Shown piece after piece: positions 20,723-33,117 of a DNA stretch of 64,000 nt; positions within the stretch are counted from its first letter, which is position 1, and every line of letters starts with the position of its first letter. The stretch is from Chalara sp. BL73 (lineage: Eukaryota > Ascomycota > Leotiomycetes > Helotiales), in contig CAKJVC010000205.1 of the NCBI GenBank assembly GCA_918026815.1, forward strand, positions 1-64,000. The letters are read 5' to 3'. A program made the translations under genes and the position numbers. The notes under the pieces are model-generated. The model worked only from the letters and a program-made list of their open reading frames with translations, ran no database searches and had not been told where the DNA came from.

Positions 20723-23152
20723 TAAGCTTTTTACTAGTAATATTAACTTTTTAATAATTTTTTTTTAAGCTTAAATCGATAAATTTTTTAAGCGTTTTTA
20801 AGTTATTTTCGAACAATAAGTAAATTAGGTTTTTAAAAAGCACCGCTTTTTCGACTAATAGTATTTTATAATTTTAAAGTTTGTATTCCGGCAAAACTGC
20901 AGTTTTTTGTTTTTTCGAAAACAGCTTTTCAAACTTTTTATACTTTTTAAGCACTTTTATAGTATATAATTTTTTGTTTAAGTAATTTACCTTTTTTTTA
21001 AAAGTAGCGCAAACTTTTTTTAAGCTTTAATCGAGTTTTTCTAGTTGTGTTTTTTTGTTTTTGCTTTTTGTTAGTTTAATAGTTAATAGTTTAAGCTTAA
21101 CTGTATATTAATATTTGTTAAAAACGAGCTGTTTTATTTACTAATTAATCGTTAAGTTGTGTTTTATAATTTATAGCATTCTTAAAATGATTTTATACTG
21201 CTTTACTCGAGTAATATTTAACTGTAACTATTTTATATAGTTACTTGTGTTTATTCGAAGTTTAGCTGTTTTAATATTTACAAGCTTATTTCGGTAAAAT
21301 GTATTTGTGCTATTTATTACCGTAAAAGTATAAAAGTCGGTTTTAACTTAAGTAAATATATTAAAATGTTTTATTACATTTAGTAATATAAAGTTTTTTA
21401 TAGCTTTAAAGTTTATTATAACTACTAAGTTGTACGTTTTTAGTTTAACTTTAACGAATAACTGTTTTTCGCTTTTGAAAGCGTATAGCTTTTTCGTTGT
21501 TTTATTTTTTTTGTTATTTTCGAAATAAATAAGCTTTTTTTTTTAAAAATACTATTTTGTTTGCTTAGTATCGTAATAGTGTGTACAATAGTTTGTATAG
21601 TATACAGTTTAATAAAAAGTTTTATGTTGTAAATATTTGTAATATGCTATATTGTTTTTTTTCGACTTGTCGACAAAGCTCGTTGCGAGCATTGCTTTTT
21701 ACTTAGTGCGTTTTTTAACTTTTTTTGCTGTTTTTGCTTTTTTTAGCTTCGTTTTTTTTTTAAAGATTTCGTTGTTAATAATTTTTAACTGCTGTTATAG
21801 TGTAATATTCTCGGCTAAAATATTGTTAACTATATATTTTCTGGAAAGTGCTTTAAAATTATTTTAGTTTACTTGTAACAGTAACTCGTGCAAAACTCGT
21901 TTTTTCGATTCGGAAATTTTAAAAAGTGTATTCAGCTTTTTACTTACGTTTCAATTTTCGCTAAATTTTAATTCGATAGTTGTTTTATTTACTTAAAATA
22001 AAAATTCTTTTATAGTTTTGCTAGTTTTTTTTATTTATTATTTTCGTCGAAATAACAATTTAAGCACTTATTTTTTTAAGTTGCACTGTATTTTATTTCG
22101 CACTTAATACACGTAGCGTTATATTAAGTATAAATTTGTTGTTGTTTTAGTTTTTTTTTTAGCATTTCTAGTTTTTTAGTTTTAAGCACAGCTAAATTTT
22201 TGCTAAGTGTTTTGTTGTATTTTTTTTTTGTTTGTACTGTTAAGTTGCTTTTTGCTTTTTCAAAGTTGTTTTTAGCAGTAAAAACTAGCTATATAGCCCG
22301 AAAAGCTACACTCGAAACATAGCTTTTTGTTACGTCGTTGTTGTATTTTTTTTTTAAACAAGTCGTTGTTTTTTAGTTTTTTTTGAAACGCGTTCAGTTT
22401 TATAAGTAAATAGTATTAAATTTTTCGAAGTTAAGCTTTTTTGTTGTACTAGTTTATAAAGTACTGACTTTTTTTTTTTAAACGTTTTTTATACAACTAA
22501 GTATCGATTTTAATTGCTTTGTTTTTTATAACGAAAAAAGTTAATAGTTTTTTTTTTTTTAACAATATTATTTTTGACTTTATTTTTAAGTTTTTTGTAA
22601 TATAACGCTAAAAATGCTTTATTGTTTTAGTTTACTTTTTTTGCTAACACTTTAAATTTTTTAGTGTACTCCGAAACACTAGTAAATTGTCGGCATAATT
22701 AAATATTTTTTTCTGCGCGTAGTTTTTTATTCGAATTAACAAATATGCGTGTAAATTGTCGAACATATTTATTATAATCGTTGAAAATAGCATTAGTTTT
22801 TTTTTTTTTTTATTATATTTATATGCGAAGTAATTTTTTAAATAAGTAAAAATTTAATTATAAGCAGTTTTAGTAAAGTATAACACTGCTTAAAAAACAA
22901 TTTGTTTTTAGTTTCCGAAAAACAATAAGTTTATGCGAATGTAAATTTTGTATTAAAAAATATACTGTTTGAAATATAGTTTATTGCTATTAAAAAGTTT
23001 AAGTTTTTAAACTTTAAGCGGTTTAATTTGTTGTAAAATAACTTCAAATTGTTTTTTTTTATTGTTATTAAATTTTTTAAAAGTACGCGAAATTAAACTA
23101 GTTGTCGACATAGTATATGTAATATAAGTACTTCAAAATAAAGTGCTTAAAA

Positions 23153-23495
23153 TGTTACGGTCTTATCAGTTTATAGCTAATATAAATAAAAGATTTTGGT
23201 CCGAAAGTTGTTAGTTTAAAAAAAAGTAAGTATATTATATATAAGAATTAGATCCTAATAACAAGTATGCTAAAAAATACTATTTAAGTTGAGCACGAAA
23301 CTTCTATTTAAAGAAAAGCTTATTTACTTATATAAAACCTTCGTAAGTTGGATTATTAAAATTAATGGATCATTGCCGTAATCCAAATAAGCCATGATCC
23401 ATTACGTGATTCATGCCTCCAGGGGTTCTCTGTGTAAACCAAGTTTACCGAGCTTCAGGCCCCTAGGCATAAGCCTGTTAGCGATGCGCGTAACA
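23153..23495 (-). repeat. 5' LTR of E1 (343 bp), TSD TACTA at 23496-23500
   Basis: Pair of 16961-17303. The right third is almost unmutated (for example CATGCCTCCAGGGG), while the left third is heavily changed. Confidence 0.92.
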
Positions 23496-24407
23496 TACTA
23501 CTAACGAAGCTTAAAACGAATTTTACAGCCGCTATTGTTCTGTATTTAATTTTAAAGCTTTTTACAGCTAAATTTAAGTATTGCGTATATTTAAATAACT
23601 TTTTTACGTTTACAAAACAGTTAAAAATACTTTAAAACTGAAAAATAAAAACTACTAGTATATGCCGAACAAATTTTAGCATATCGAAAAATTTAGTACA
23701 AAAAAAATTTATTAACAAAACAAAAAATAAAATACTTTAAAGCACTTTAATTGCTCGATTTTCGAAAAACCAAAATATTTGTTTTTTAGTTTGGAAAAAT
23801 AACGCTTTAATTTTTTTTTAGTTTACAATATTAAATAGCCAAAATACAATTATTCGATAACGCAAACGTTTTTCTAAAACGTTTTTTTTAGCTAAAACAG
23901 CTAAAGTTTTTTTTTAGTAATTTGCTTACAAAAAAGCTTTTAATTTTTCAATTCGTCGACGATTACAATTACTAAATAAATGCTGTTAATTAAACTGATT
24001 AACTAAATCATACAACTTTAATTTACAACATATTCGCAAAAAAAAGTAGTATACTATTTAACACTTTTTATTTAACATTGTTTTAGTTAATTCTTATTTT
24101 TATTCTTTTTATTCTGAAGTTTTTAATACGCAAAGATTTACAACTTAAAAAGCTTTCAAAATAAAGCTTTTTACAGCTTTAATAAAAAAAGCTTTAATAT
24201 TACCAAATATCAATTCGAGTCATTAACTAAAGCTTATAAATAGTTCTCGAAGTTGTTATACTTGCAAAACAAAAAGTTATGTCAGAGTACTTTCAAAACG
24301 CAGGATTTTAAGAGATATTACAGCTAATTCTTCGCAAAACAAACGTTCTTTTGTATCAAAGCACGTATATATTGCATGCCAGGCACTTTTTTGTTTTACA
24401 GGTAATT
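23496..24407. other. AT-rich sequence, no gene recognised
   Basis: Intermediate degradation (many Lys/Leu/Phe codons in all frames, no conserved motif). Probably the remains of another element interrupted by E1, but I cannot assign it. Confidence 0.35.
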
Positions 24408-24631
24408 GTTTTGAGTAGTATTATAATAATCTAGTAGAATAGAAGGAATAGAAGCAGATATCAATCATGTGACCTGAAATACAGCCTCTGATTGGCCATG
24501 GCCCCATTTATTTTGCAGGGTCCTGACGCACTGGCGACTTAAAGGATAAGCTTGGTTCGGTTCAGTATTGTACATCAGGCAGCTTTCACCTAGTTCGCAA
24601 ATAAGCTGAATTGACTCTATTACTTTTCACA
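24408..24631 (+). repeat. LTR-like sequence of the GGTTCGGTTCAG family, well preserved
   Basis: Ends GAATTGACTCTATTACTTTTCACA; shares its last 90 bp with 15395-15523 and an inner block (GCAGGGTCCTGACGCACTGGCGACTTAA) with 16055-16090 in opposite orientation. It is the least mutated member. No matching target duplication found, so the left border is a guess. Confidence 0.55.
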
Positions 24632-26336
24632 ATAAAAAAGTATAAACTAATTTTTTTTATATATAACTAAAATTAATTGTATAATTAAAAACAGTTTACG
24701 AACGAATTGTTGTTTTTTACAATTCGCTATTAAAATTACCGCTTTATTTAAATATTAATTAAAAACGAATTTTTGATACAATTAAATTTGTTATTAACAC
24801 TAATTTCGATATAGTTTATTTCTTTTTATAAAAAACTAATAACTGTAATAAAAATTTTTTGTATAAAACTATTTGCTATTACTATTGTATACAAAAAATA
24901 TTTGTATTGTATATACTATTTACTAGAATTGTTGTTTTATTATTGTTATACAGTTGTATTTTTTACTCGCGATTTAAAATATTTATTAAACTTAATAAAT
25001 TATTAATTAACGAAATTAAAATTAGTTTTATTGCGAATCGAGTGTTTTGCAATATTAAATTAATTATATAAAACGAAGTTTTTATACAATACAAGTATTG
25101 TTTTATTATAGTTTACTGTTTATTATATAAACTGCAAAAAAATAAATCGGAAAAGTATTTTTTTAATAAAGTTTTTGTTATTTTAAAAAATAATTTTGTT
25201 TAAATATTGTTTGTTGTAATTTGTATATTTTAAACAAATATAATAACAGTTTATTTACAACGTTTTTTTATTTAAAAAAACCTGCAAGTTTTACAATTAA
25301 TAAACAATATATTCGAATTTGCTAAAATATTAACAGTTTCGTTTTTATAAAATAGCTGAAAAATTTAACAGTTAATTAAAACAAAAATAAACTAATCGAT
25401 ATTTTTAATTATATCGATTAATTTAAAAATTTCGAAAATTTAATTAAAACTATTTATTCGTTAAATATTATTTGTTGTACTATAGTAAACTTTATTAAAA
25501 CGCTTAACAATTATACGATTTTTACAATTTTTAATACAACTATAACGAAAATTAACAACGAAATACTAAAACTATTGTTAAATATTAAAAAAATATATAC
25601 ATTTATTAATAAAATAAAATTTAAACTAAACAAAAAACTTTACGTACTATTAAAAGTTTTGTAAATTATTAATTTGCTTAATTTGTTGTTATTTATTTTT
25701 CGGTTAAAAATTAATACTTTTATTATACTATTACAAAACTTAATACTAAAAAGAAATTTGCAATAGTATTCGTATAATTATAACTAAACTAATAAATTAT
25801 AATTTAAAAGCTCGTTTTTTTAATAAACAGTTTTTAAATTTACTGCAAACTATTTTATAATTGCAACTAATCGCGAATTAAAATAACTTTAAATTTATAC
25901 GTAAACAATTTTTAGTACGTAGTTTATTTATAATAATTATTAACAAAACACAAAAACAATTGTTAACTAAAGTAAACGTTAATTTTTACTGTTAAGTTTT
26001 TATTTATAAACAGTTTTATATTATAGTATTGCGAATTTTTTTTGCAACGAGTATTTATATGTTATTAAACAATAATTTAAATAGCAAAACAAAAAAATTA
26101 AACTTGTTAACAGTTTGTTAAATTATTAATATTGTATATTCGAAAGTTTTAGTTAATTTTTGCTATAACTAAATTAAATATTAAATAAACACAATTAACT
26201 TTTTACTATTTTTGCATATTAATTTAAAGTATTATTATACTAAAATTTTTATTTATTTATTTATAACTTTCGCAAAAAAGTTTATTTAAAAATTTTCTAA
26301 GTTTGTATATATATACTTTTGTAAAAGTATTTTAAT

Positions 26337-26372
<36 letters not shown>

Positions 26373-27564
26373 GTTTGATTTAAAACAACTAACCGAAAAT
26401 ACAAATTTTTTTGTATTATAAACCGTTAGCACAGCAAGTACGTTTTAACTATAATTATATATTTTTCAAAAAAAAAAACAAAAAAAAAACAAAACGCAAA
26501 CTATTTACTTTTGTTTATTATACGTTAATTAAAATATATATTTACTTTTTAAAGTTTAAAAAAAAGCAGCGAAAAATAAAGCAGCAAAAAATAAAACAGC
26601 GAATAAAACAACAAAAGCTAAATAACTGTTAATTACAAATTGTTAACAGTTATAAAAAAACTATTAAAATTTACTAAGCCGAAAAAAACACTGTTTATTT
26701 TTCGAATTATAGTAGCAATTACTTTAAAAACTGTTAAACAGCCCGGCAACTATAATATATTTTGTTTATAGTCTAGCTTTTTTAATATATTAAATACAAA
26801 TTAAAACTATTACAGTATTTACGCAAATATTTAATTACGTTTCGAAATTAGCAAACTAAACTGCCGAACTACTAAAAAATTAGTAACTTTTTTGCAGCAC
26901 CGAAAAACACGCGACAGTTAAACTTCGCAAAACCGTAATACTGCCGATTGTTTTCGCGGGCTTAAAAAGCACCGTAAAGTTAAAAAAAAAAAAAGCGCAA
27001 AAAAATAAACTCGAAAACATGCGAAAAAAAAAAAAAAAAAAAATAAGCTCCGAAAAAGCGAAAACGAAAACGAAATTGCTAGTAGTATAATTCTAAACTG
27101 AATATTAGTATAAAATTACAAGCTAAAAAGTAAGCTTACGACTTGCAAATAAGCCGTAGTAAAATAAAAATAAAGGTTTAGCATTGCGCTATAATAAAGC
27201 ATTGTGCTATTAATCTAAATAAAAAAAAAGCTAAAAATAATAATAACAGTTTATTACGAATTTATAATAAGCCCGTACATAGATAAAAAAATTAAAGTTT
27301 AAATATAGTAAATTATTTATGTTTGCTTCGATTAAGTCATGTCACGTAATTACTTCTAACGCGATATTTTAATAGTCGCAAATTATTTATTTACATCCGC
27401 AAAACGCCCGCAAAACACCCGCAAAACACTTGCTGATTTATTAAAATGCATTATAGGTTTGTAAAGCTTAATAAAGCCCCGCAGGGCGAGCTAAGTTCTT
27501 TTAGCCGTTATAAGCTACTCGAGCGTAGCGACGTAGCGCATAGGCTAAAATGCCGCAAACTCGT
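24632..27564. other. AT-rich degraded block, about 2.9 kb
   Basis: No gene is readable. A frame at 24859-25071 contains FIKLNKLLINEIKISFIANRVFCNIKLI, which faintly resembles the NRL..LI...Q..F..GR....NI segment of LINE reverse transcriptases. There is a T-homopolymer of about 30 bases at 26340-26370, an A-homopolymer near 27020-27041 and three tandem copies of a CCGCAAAACRC unit at about 27396-27428. Confidence 0.35.
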
Positions 27565-27720
27565 TATATATATTTTTTATATTTTTCCGGAGTTTGTGCT
27601 GTATTTATGTTTGTAGTAAATATAAGTGCCATGTTCAAAAAAGGTCCGTATAATCTCTGCCCCATTTTGGGTCCGTCCATTGTCACGTGGTCAGAAGTCT
27701 GTATGCCAGCGATTGTTACA
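27565..27720 (-). repeat. truncated LTR of the 300-bp family
   Basis: Contains TTTTTCCGGAGTTTGTGCTG, AGGTCCGTATAATCTCTGCCC, GTCACGTGGTCAGAAGTC and ends CGATTGTTACA, matching the last half of the 12450/43455/52226 LTRs. Better preserved than those copies. Confidence 0.7.
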
Positions 27721-27794
27721 CTTAATGAAGTGGCGGTCAGGAAATTCGCTTATTTTAGGTGTTCGATATAAGGGTGCACGGACTTAGTAAAAAA

Positions 27795-28216
27795 ATAGTA
27801 AAAACTAAGTATATGTTTTATTACAAGTATACTAAGTAAAAATATTAAAAATTAGTAGTATAGTTTACCCGTAAAGCATGACTTCATATAATAGCTTAGT
27901 TATTAGTAAAATGGCAAAACTTTTCTTACTGTCACAAACACGGTCCTATATGCCTGGAAAGGCGGGTTGTAGGTGCTTTAATACAAAAATACTAAACAAA
28001 AAAAAAGGTGGAGCTCTGGAAAAACTCCCAACTAAATCTGGCTCTCAGGCCAGGCGCTACTAGTCCCTATTAGGGAACACACGCGAGCTGGTCACGTGAT
28101 AACCGTGACAATTACTGTGTACTTTTTAATTACTACTACAATAAAACAGACCTTGCGTGCAGCACAAGCTTTTTTCCCCTAAGTTGGCTGTAGTCAATTT
28201 AGCATACTCCTTTTAA
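27795..28216 (-). repeat. inverted fragment of element A (body edge plus LTR) with a nested solo LTR
   Basis: 27795-27847 matches the first bases of the A body, 27848-27929 and 28111-28216 are the two parts of an inverted A LTR (GTAAAGCATGACTTC.., then CAGACCTTGCGTGCAGCAC and the start of the palindrome). The LTR is split by the 181-bp insertion at 27930-28110 and has lost some internal bases. Confidence 0.65.
27930..28110. repeat. solo LTR (181 bp) inserted in an A LTR fragment
   Basis: Starts TGTCACAAACACGG and ends AACCGTGACA, with GGTCACGTGATAACC near its end. Flanks are CTTAC and ATTAC, a four-of-five match, so the duplication has probably mutated. Essentially free of RIP. Confidence 0.75.
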
Positions 28217-28861
28217 TAATATTTTTTATAAAGTAATAAATAAATAAAAGTTTAGCCATAATTTTTGTATTGTCGAAAGTTTTTTAAGATAAGTATTTAA
28301 GTTTTAAATAATTTTTAGTTCGTTTTTTAGTTGTTTTTATATTAAAACTTTTTGTAAACATTTAGTTAAATAATAATTATTTTTAATTTTTAAACGATTT
28401 TAAATAAAAACTTTAATTGCCGAAAAGTAAACTTTTGATTTTTATTTAAAAAAGAACTCTTTTTTTCGTAAGTTTTACACTTGAAACGAATAGAATAACC
28501 GTGAAATTCCAAAACGGGCTAGCGCTTTCTTGCGGCTCTAAATTATAAATGGGTAGCCCCTTGACCGCAGAATTCAAAAAAGTAATTTACGCGAACCCTA
28601 CTCCTTAGCATTTAGGTCGCAACAAGTTGGGATTTTGAAAAAAGCAAAATTGAATTTTTACACCGCCTATTGGCGTGCCCATTGATGGACTCGCTAACCC
28701 TATTCTGGCGAACTAGGCCCAAAACGAACTGCCCAAAAACGTCAATGGCACTCCGCCTTATGTAGAGGTGTTTGTAAGGACGGCGCTACCAAATGCCTTC
28801 CCTACCCACAAAGCCCGTCACAGAAGTGCCCAATTTGTTCCTAACTCGGGAAACAAATCAA
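28217..28861. other. degraded then normal sequence downstream of the P450 gene
   Basis: 28217-28440 is AT-rich and continues the repeat block. From about 28480 composition becomes normal, so the RIP border lies about 400 bp beyond the P450 stop codon. The 3' UTR should be here; no gene seen. Confidence 0.45.
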
Positions 28862-30628
28862 TCAGTAGTCCGCTGCTTTGGCAACCGCTCCCTCCCGCTC
28901 AATCAGGGCCGCATGCATTTTGCTTCGGGGCGTGATCTTGACCTTGAATGGAGCTTGGATGGGATCTTCCCAAAAGGTGTTTAATTGGTCAATTAGATGG
29001 TCCTACCCAAGTCAGTTCACGCTCCTCTACACTCATCACGCTAGGAAATTTTTCTTACCGGATCCTGATCAATATCAAAACAGTATAGAATACAAGCAGC
29101 GGCAATCCAAACATTATTTGCCCCGGCATTCAAACCCACACACGTGCGGCGACCTGAAATAGTTAGTTTTGACCTCAAACTGTAGGATTACTATCATGCA
29201 TACCAGCTCCAAATGCCCAGTGTCCCTTGGCCACTTTGTGCAAATCATCATTCATAAAACGGTCGGGGTCGAATTTGAGAGGTTCTGTGTACTCTTTTTC
29301 GTTTAGAGCAATAGAGTATGCATTCCAGGTAAACTCTGTGCCAGCAGGAAATGTGTAGCCTTCGTACTCGTCGTCTCGCATGAGTACATGTGGTACTCCA
29401 GATTGAAGAAACGGACGCCACCGGAGTGTTTCTTTCATCACTGCAGTGATGTAAGGTAGTTTTGATTTATCTTCGAGTGTAGGTAAGCGTTCTGCATTAG
29501 AACCGCATACTTCGTCTAGAAGACACCTAGCTTTTTTGGCCCAGGCTGGATAACAAGCTGCGCCTGCAATCATTTGTATAACTGCAACGCGACTAGTGTC
29601 GCTACCGGCTTCAATAAGCGAGGTCCAAGTGTAGATCTTTTCGACCTCGTCTATTTGGAACTCTTTTTTCGCTACACCTTGCAACACATCAACAGCGAAG
29701 CAAGGTTTTGCAATGCCTTTGTTCATTTTGTCAAGAAGCGCGTCGTACTCCTTTTGGAACATACTGCAGGTTTTAGGTTAGCCAAAGCTCAGCGAAATTT
29801 GGGTTACACAGAAAAAATAATATGGTCATACGCCACATGTATTTTGAAGAACCTTTCTCCAAACGGTCTCCACCATTGTAGAGGTTTGGGTATATTTGAT
29901 AGCCAAGGAAACACGTCGGCTGGGCTTTTTATGGGTTTGAACTGATACTCTCCAAGTGTTCCAGTGTATCCTAGGATGAACTTTAGCAGTTCATCGTCTT
30001 TCCGTGCCCTTCGCCCAAATATGACGCTCAAAATGACAGAGTTTGAAAAACGCTGACTGGCTTTATGATAGTTCTCCGGCCATTTGTATATCTCGTATAC
30101 CAGCTGTTTGGCCTCCAAATTTTGAAAAGGAATGAACTTTGGCTCCCCCTGTACTCCATTTAAGATCGAATGCATGATTTTTCTCTGGTTGCGCCACTTA
30201 TCCGTATAACCCATCATGACTATCCGAGCGCCCCCTGACATAATTTCGCTAAGCATAGGTCGAAAGGGACGTGATGAATAAATCGCGGCTCGCTTTTCCA
30301 GAAGATCCGATACTACGCGGGACGAGTTGAGGTAGACTAGCCTCCTTTGTCCGATGTTAAGTGTGAACCTGCTGTAGAGTCAGATATTTAAAAGGCAATC
30401 GATGTTTAGATATTATTTCCTGTCTTACATTTCGCCATATTTCTTTGCCATTTCAAAACCCCACATGCCTGATGGATAAGGGATGTCAAGCGAATTCCCA
30501 ATAATTGGCCAGCCAGGGACGACATTTGGCAACTTGTATTTCCTACTGAACCAGATTTTCGAAATTACTAGATTTAGAACAAAGGAACAGATTATGAAAA
30601 AGGCCGAATAGGCGAAAGTTAAGACCAT
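28862..30628 (-). CDS. cytochrome P450 monooxygenase (five exons, intact)
   Basis: Exons 30628-30429, 30368-29808, 29763-29204, 29153-29059 and 29002-28862 join in frame to 518 codons plus TGA. The introns are 60, 44, 50 and 56 bp with GT..AG ends and CTAAC/CTGAC-like branch sites. The protein has the complete microsomal class II P450 layout: membrane anchor at residues 6-27, proline hinge LPNVVPGWPIIGN from 34, C-helix W125xxxR129, I-helix EAGSDTS at 305-311 (oxygen activation), E365xxR368, PDRF at 420-423 and the haem loop FGAGRRTCVG at 438-447 with the axial Cys445. The haem loop is created by removing intron 3, which supports the model. It probably oxidises a small hydrophobic or secondary-metabolite substrate at the ER; the CYP family is not determined. 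No RIP stops, although repeats lie on both sides. The nearest other gene is about 28 kb away. Confidence 0.93.
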
Positions 30629-31224
30629 GATAAGCTGGCTGTGATGGAAACGAACAGGTACCCAGGCTATTCAGTTCACCTGATTGATGCGCGAAGGCCA
30701 GATAAAAAAAAGAAATCCCCACTGTCGCTGTGTGGGCATGTGGGGATGCCAAGAGAGCATATCAATCACAATCTCTCAAACTTGTATTAGGCAAAAGCGG
30801 GGTACCTAAAAAGGCCGTGGAGGTATGAGTGAAGGTAATGCCGATAGGGAAGACCGAGAGCTTTAACTGGGGCCCATCCCCAACAATATTCCCGGGCTCC
30901 AGTTGGGCCAGTCTAAAAAAAATCTTGGCCCAGGCCAGAAAATTCTTTAGCATTTTGCCAAGGAACGCTTTAGCCTGGCTCAACTTTTTGTGCAGCTATT
31001 TCAAGCTTGAGTGAATTTAAGCGAAAGTTTAAATGTAGTTAAAATTCCGTTTAGTATATACACAATATAAATTTAGCGTATAGTGCTAAACGAGCCAAAA
31101 AAACGCGTTTGTATAAACAAAGCTAGTTTTAATATAGTAAACTTAGTATAAGTCGTGTATTTTTTTACAAATTTTTATTTTTTATATTTTTTTATTTTAA
31201 ACAATATTGCTAATATATGCTTAT
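30629..31224. promoter_or_regulatory. upstream region of the P450 gene
   Basis: About 390 bases of normal composition (to roughly 31020) precede the ATG, then AT-rich DNA begins. The P450 promoter must lie here. GGGGCCCATCCCC near 30870 and two GTTGGGCC/TTGGCCC stretches are the only GC-rich features; no site is assigned. Confidence 0.4.
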
Positions 31225-31524
31225 TATAACAATCGAAGGCATATGGACTCCTGATCACGTGGCAAGGTACGGACCCAAAATGGGGGAGAGCCTATACGGA
31301 CCCCTTTCGGACATGGCACTCATATCCTTTACGGACCTAGGTACGACACGGACTCCGGAAAAATATGGAGAAAGATATAAAAAGTGTTTCTTTTGTCTAC
31401 AAGATTATTTCTTCTCTATGTTTTTTATATCTTTTGTAGTAGACCTCTTAGAATGCTACTATTAGCCTAAGATACGTACTCCCATATACCTCTACTCAGC
31501 CTGTAGTGTTCTAGCGTTGTTACA
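31225..31524 (+). repeat. solo LTR (300 bp) with TSD CTTAT
   Basis: Starts TATAACAATCGAAGG (TG mutated to TA) and ends AGCGTTGTTACA, flanked by CTTAT at 31220-31224 and 31525-31529. It is the well-preserved, oppositely oriented version of the LTRs at 12450, 43455 and 52226 and holds CTGATCACGTGGCAAGG. A short ORF over it is only chance read-through. Confidence 0.9.
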
Positions 31525-31734
31525 CTTATTATATTTTTAGTATATGCAATAGTTAACTAACAAATGTACAGTATATACTTAATATATTTGTAATATATTT
31601 CAACAATACTATTATTGCTAACGCTGCTAATTTTAGTATTTTTAATTATTATTATAATAAATATATATATATACATATTGTAATATATACTAAATATATA
31701 CAAACTTTATTTTTAACAATTATATTAGTTATAT

Positions 31735-31956
31735 TAAAATAAATACGTTAAGTTAACCACAGTTAATTTAAAAAAAAAAACTTGTGCTACACGCAAAGTT
31801 TGCTTAATTGCAGTAGTTTAAAAAAAATTAACTTAATTGTAAAGCTTTTACGAAAAGTGCTTAATAAAAAAAGTGCGACTTTTTTATTAATAACTAAGTT
31901 ATTACATAAAGTATAGCTTATGTTTTACAAGTAAGTTATACTATTAATTTTTAATA
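31735..31956. repeat. left LTR of element B, direct orientation
   Basis: Begins TAAAATAAATACG and ends TTTTTAATA, matching the A left LTR (5880-6105) with four fewer bases and heavy C-to-T/G-to-A change. Confidence 0.7.
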
Positions 31957-33117
31957 CTTTTATTTAGTATATTTGTAATAGAACATATATTTAACTTTTA
32001 CTATTTTTTTACTGTTCTTTTTTATTTTTTTACTTTTACTTAATTTTCGCTTTTTCTTTTAAACAAAAAATTGTTTTTTTTTACTAGTTTTAACAATCGG
32101 CAGTACTTTTCGAAAACAATATATTTAAACAGTTTTATTAGTTTATTTACAAGTATAAATTTTGTAAATACGTATATTATTTGTATTTTTTTTTTCGGCT
32201 AAATTACAAATATAATAATAGTAAATATCAATATATTTTAAACGTTTATACAAATAAAAGTTTTTAATTAAAATTAGCGTTTTTTAATTGTTTTGCGAAT
32301 TTTTACAATTCGCAATAGTTTTTCGATATATTTTATATGTTTTATATTACGAAAATTTTATATTAACTATTAGTTCGTTTTAGCGTATATAGTTATTACA
32401 ATGTATTTTAATTTTGTATTAAATATAACTACTGAAATTTATTTTATGTTTTTTTAAAAAACAAGTTTTTTGTAAAATATAATAATATTGTTTCAAATGT
32501 TTTTATAGTTTATTTTGTTTTTTGTTTAATTAGCATTTAAATAAAATACTAAATTGTAGTTTTTTTTTAGTTTATAACGCAATTTTTGTATTATAGTAAT
32601 TCGTAAATATTATATAAGTTTTTTAAACGTGTTATTATAGTAATTTGTAAAAACTTTTATAAATTAATTAAACTTTTTAAAATTAAAAACTTTGTTTAAA
32701 CAAATATAAATTATACTATATATTAAACTATTTATAATTTGTTAATATTTGTTAATGTCGATTTATTAATTATTAAATTTTATAAATTGCAAATTGTTAT
32801 AGTTTTTAATAAATTTTTTTTTTATAAATATTATGTATAAATTTGTAATAGTTTAAAACAACGTTTAAGTATTGCTTTTAATCAATTTATAGCTTTTTTA
32901 TTTTTCGGTTTTAAGTAATTTGTATATTTAAAAAAAAAAAAAATTTTAATTGTAAATTACAAAAAAAAGTAATCGTTAAATTATTCGACGTTAATTATTT
33001 TAAATATTGCAAATATTATATTGTTAATATAAACAAATAAAATTAAACCGAGTTTCGTGTATATAAACAATTATAAATTTGCTAAGTTTTAAATAAAACT
33101 TTTTGTAGACAAATAAA

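Larger units (their letters stand above)
16961..23495 (-). mobile_element. Ty3/Gypsy element E1, complete but RIP-inactivated
   Basis: Two 343-bp LTRs (16961-17303 and 23153-23495; TGTTACGG..CGTAACA) and a perfect 5-bp duplication TACTA outside both ends. The minus strand keeps reverse transcriptase (20722-20528: LYVNYRKLNDITIKNRY and FIQLNLQNAY; 20383-20177: LNNILIY where YLDD is expected), and integrase C-terminal sequence at 18716-18513 (FVYNSTINKTTKISPFYTNYSYE). Stops and Asp-to-Asn changes are the G-to-A kind made by RIP. The gag region should lie at about 21.9-23.1 kb, but no zinc knuckle was found by eye. Between integrase and the 3' LTR there is an extra ORF on the opposite strand (17431). 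Confidence 0.92.

Noticed and set aside
27396..27428. Three CCGCAAAACRC units as a CRISPR-like or regulatory array
   Set aside because: Only three tandem 11-bp units without spacers; a simple tandem repeat in eukaryotic DNA.
27550..27771. 73-codon plus-strand ORF
   Set aside because: Covers the truncated 300-bp-family LTR; open only because that LTR is unmutated.
28793..29162. Two plus-strand ORFs over the P450 3' end
   Set aside because: Antisense shadows of exons 4 and 5 and introns 3 and 4 of the P450, which join perfectly on the minus strand.
29175..29762. The idea that the P450 is a pseudogene because its frames end in stops
   Set aside because: The stops fall inside four introns with good splice signals; the spliced product is complete, including the haem loop.
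30543..31014. Short ORFs on both strands upstream of the P450 gene
   Set aside because: They overlap exon 1 in other frames or the promoter region and have no recognisable content.
31217..31465. 82-codon plus-strand ORF
   Set aside because: Lies within the solo LTR 31225-31524; chance read-through.
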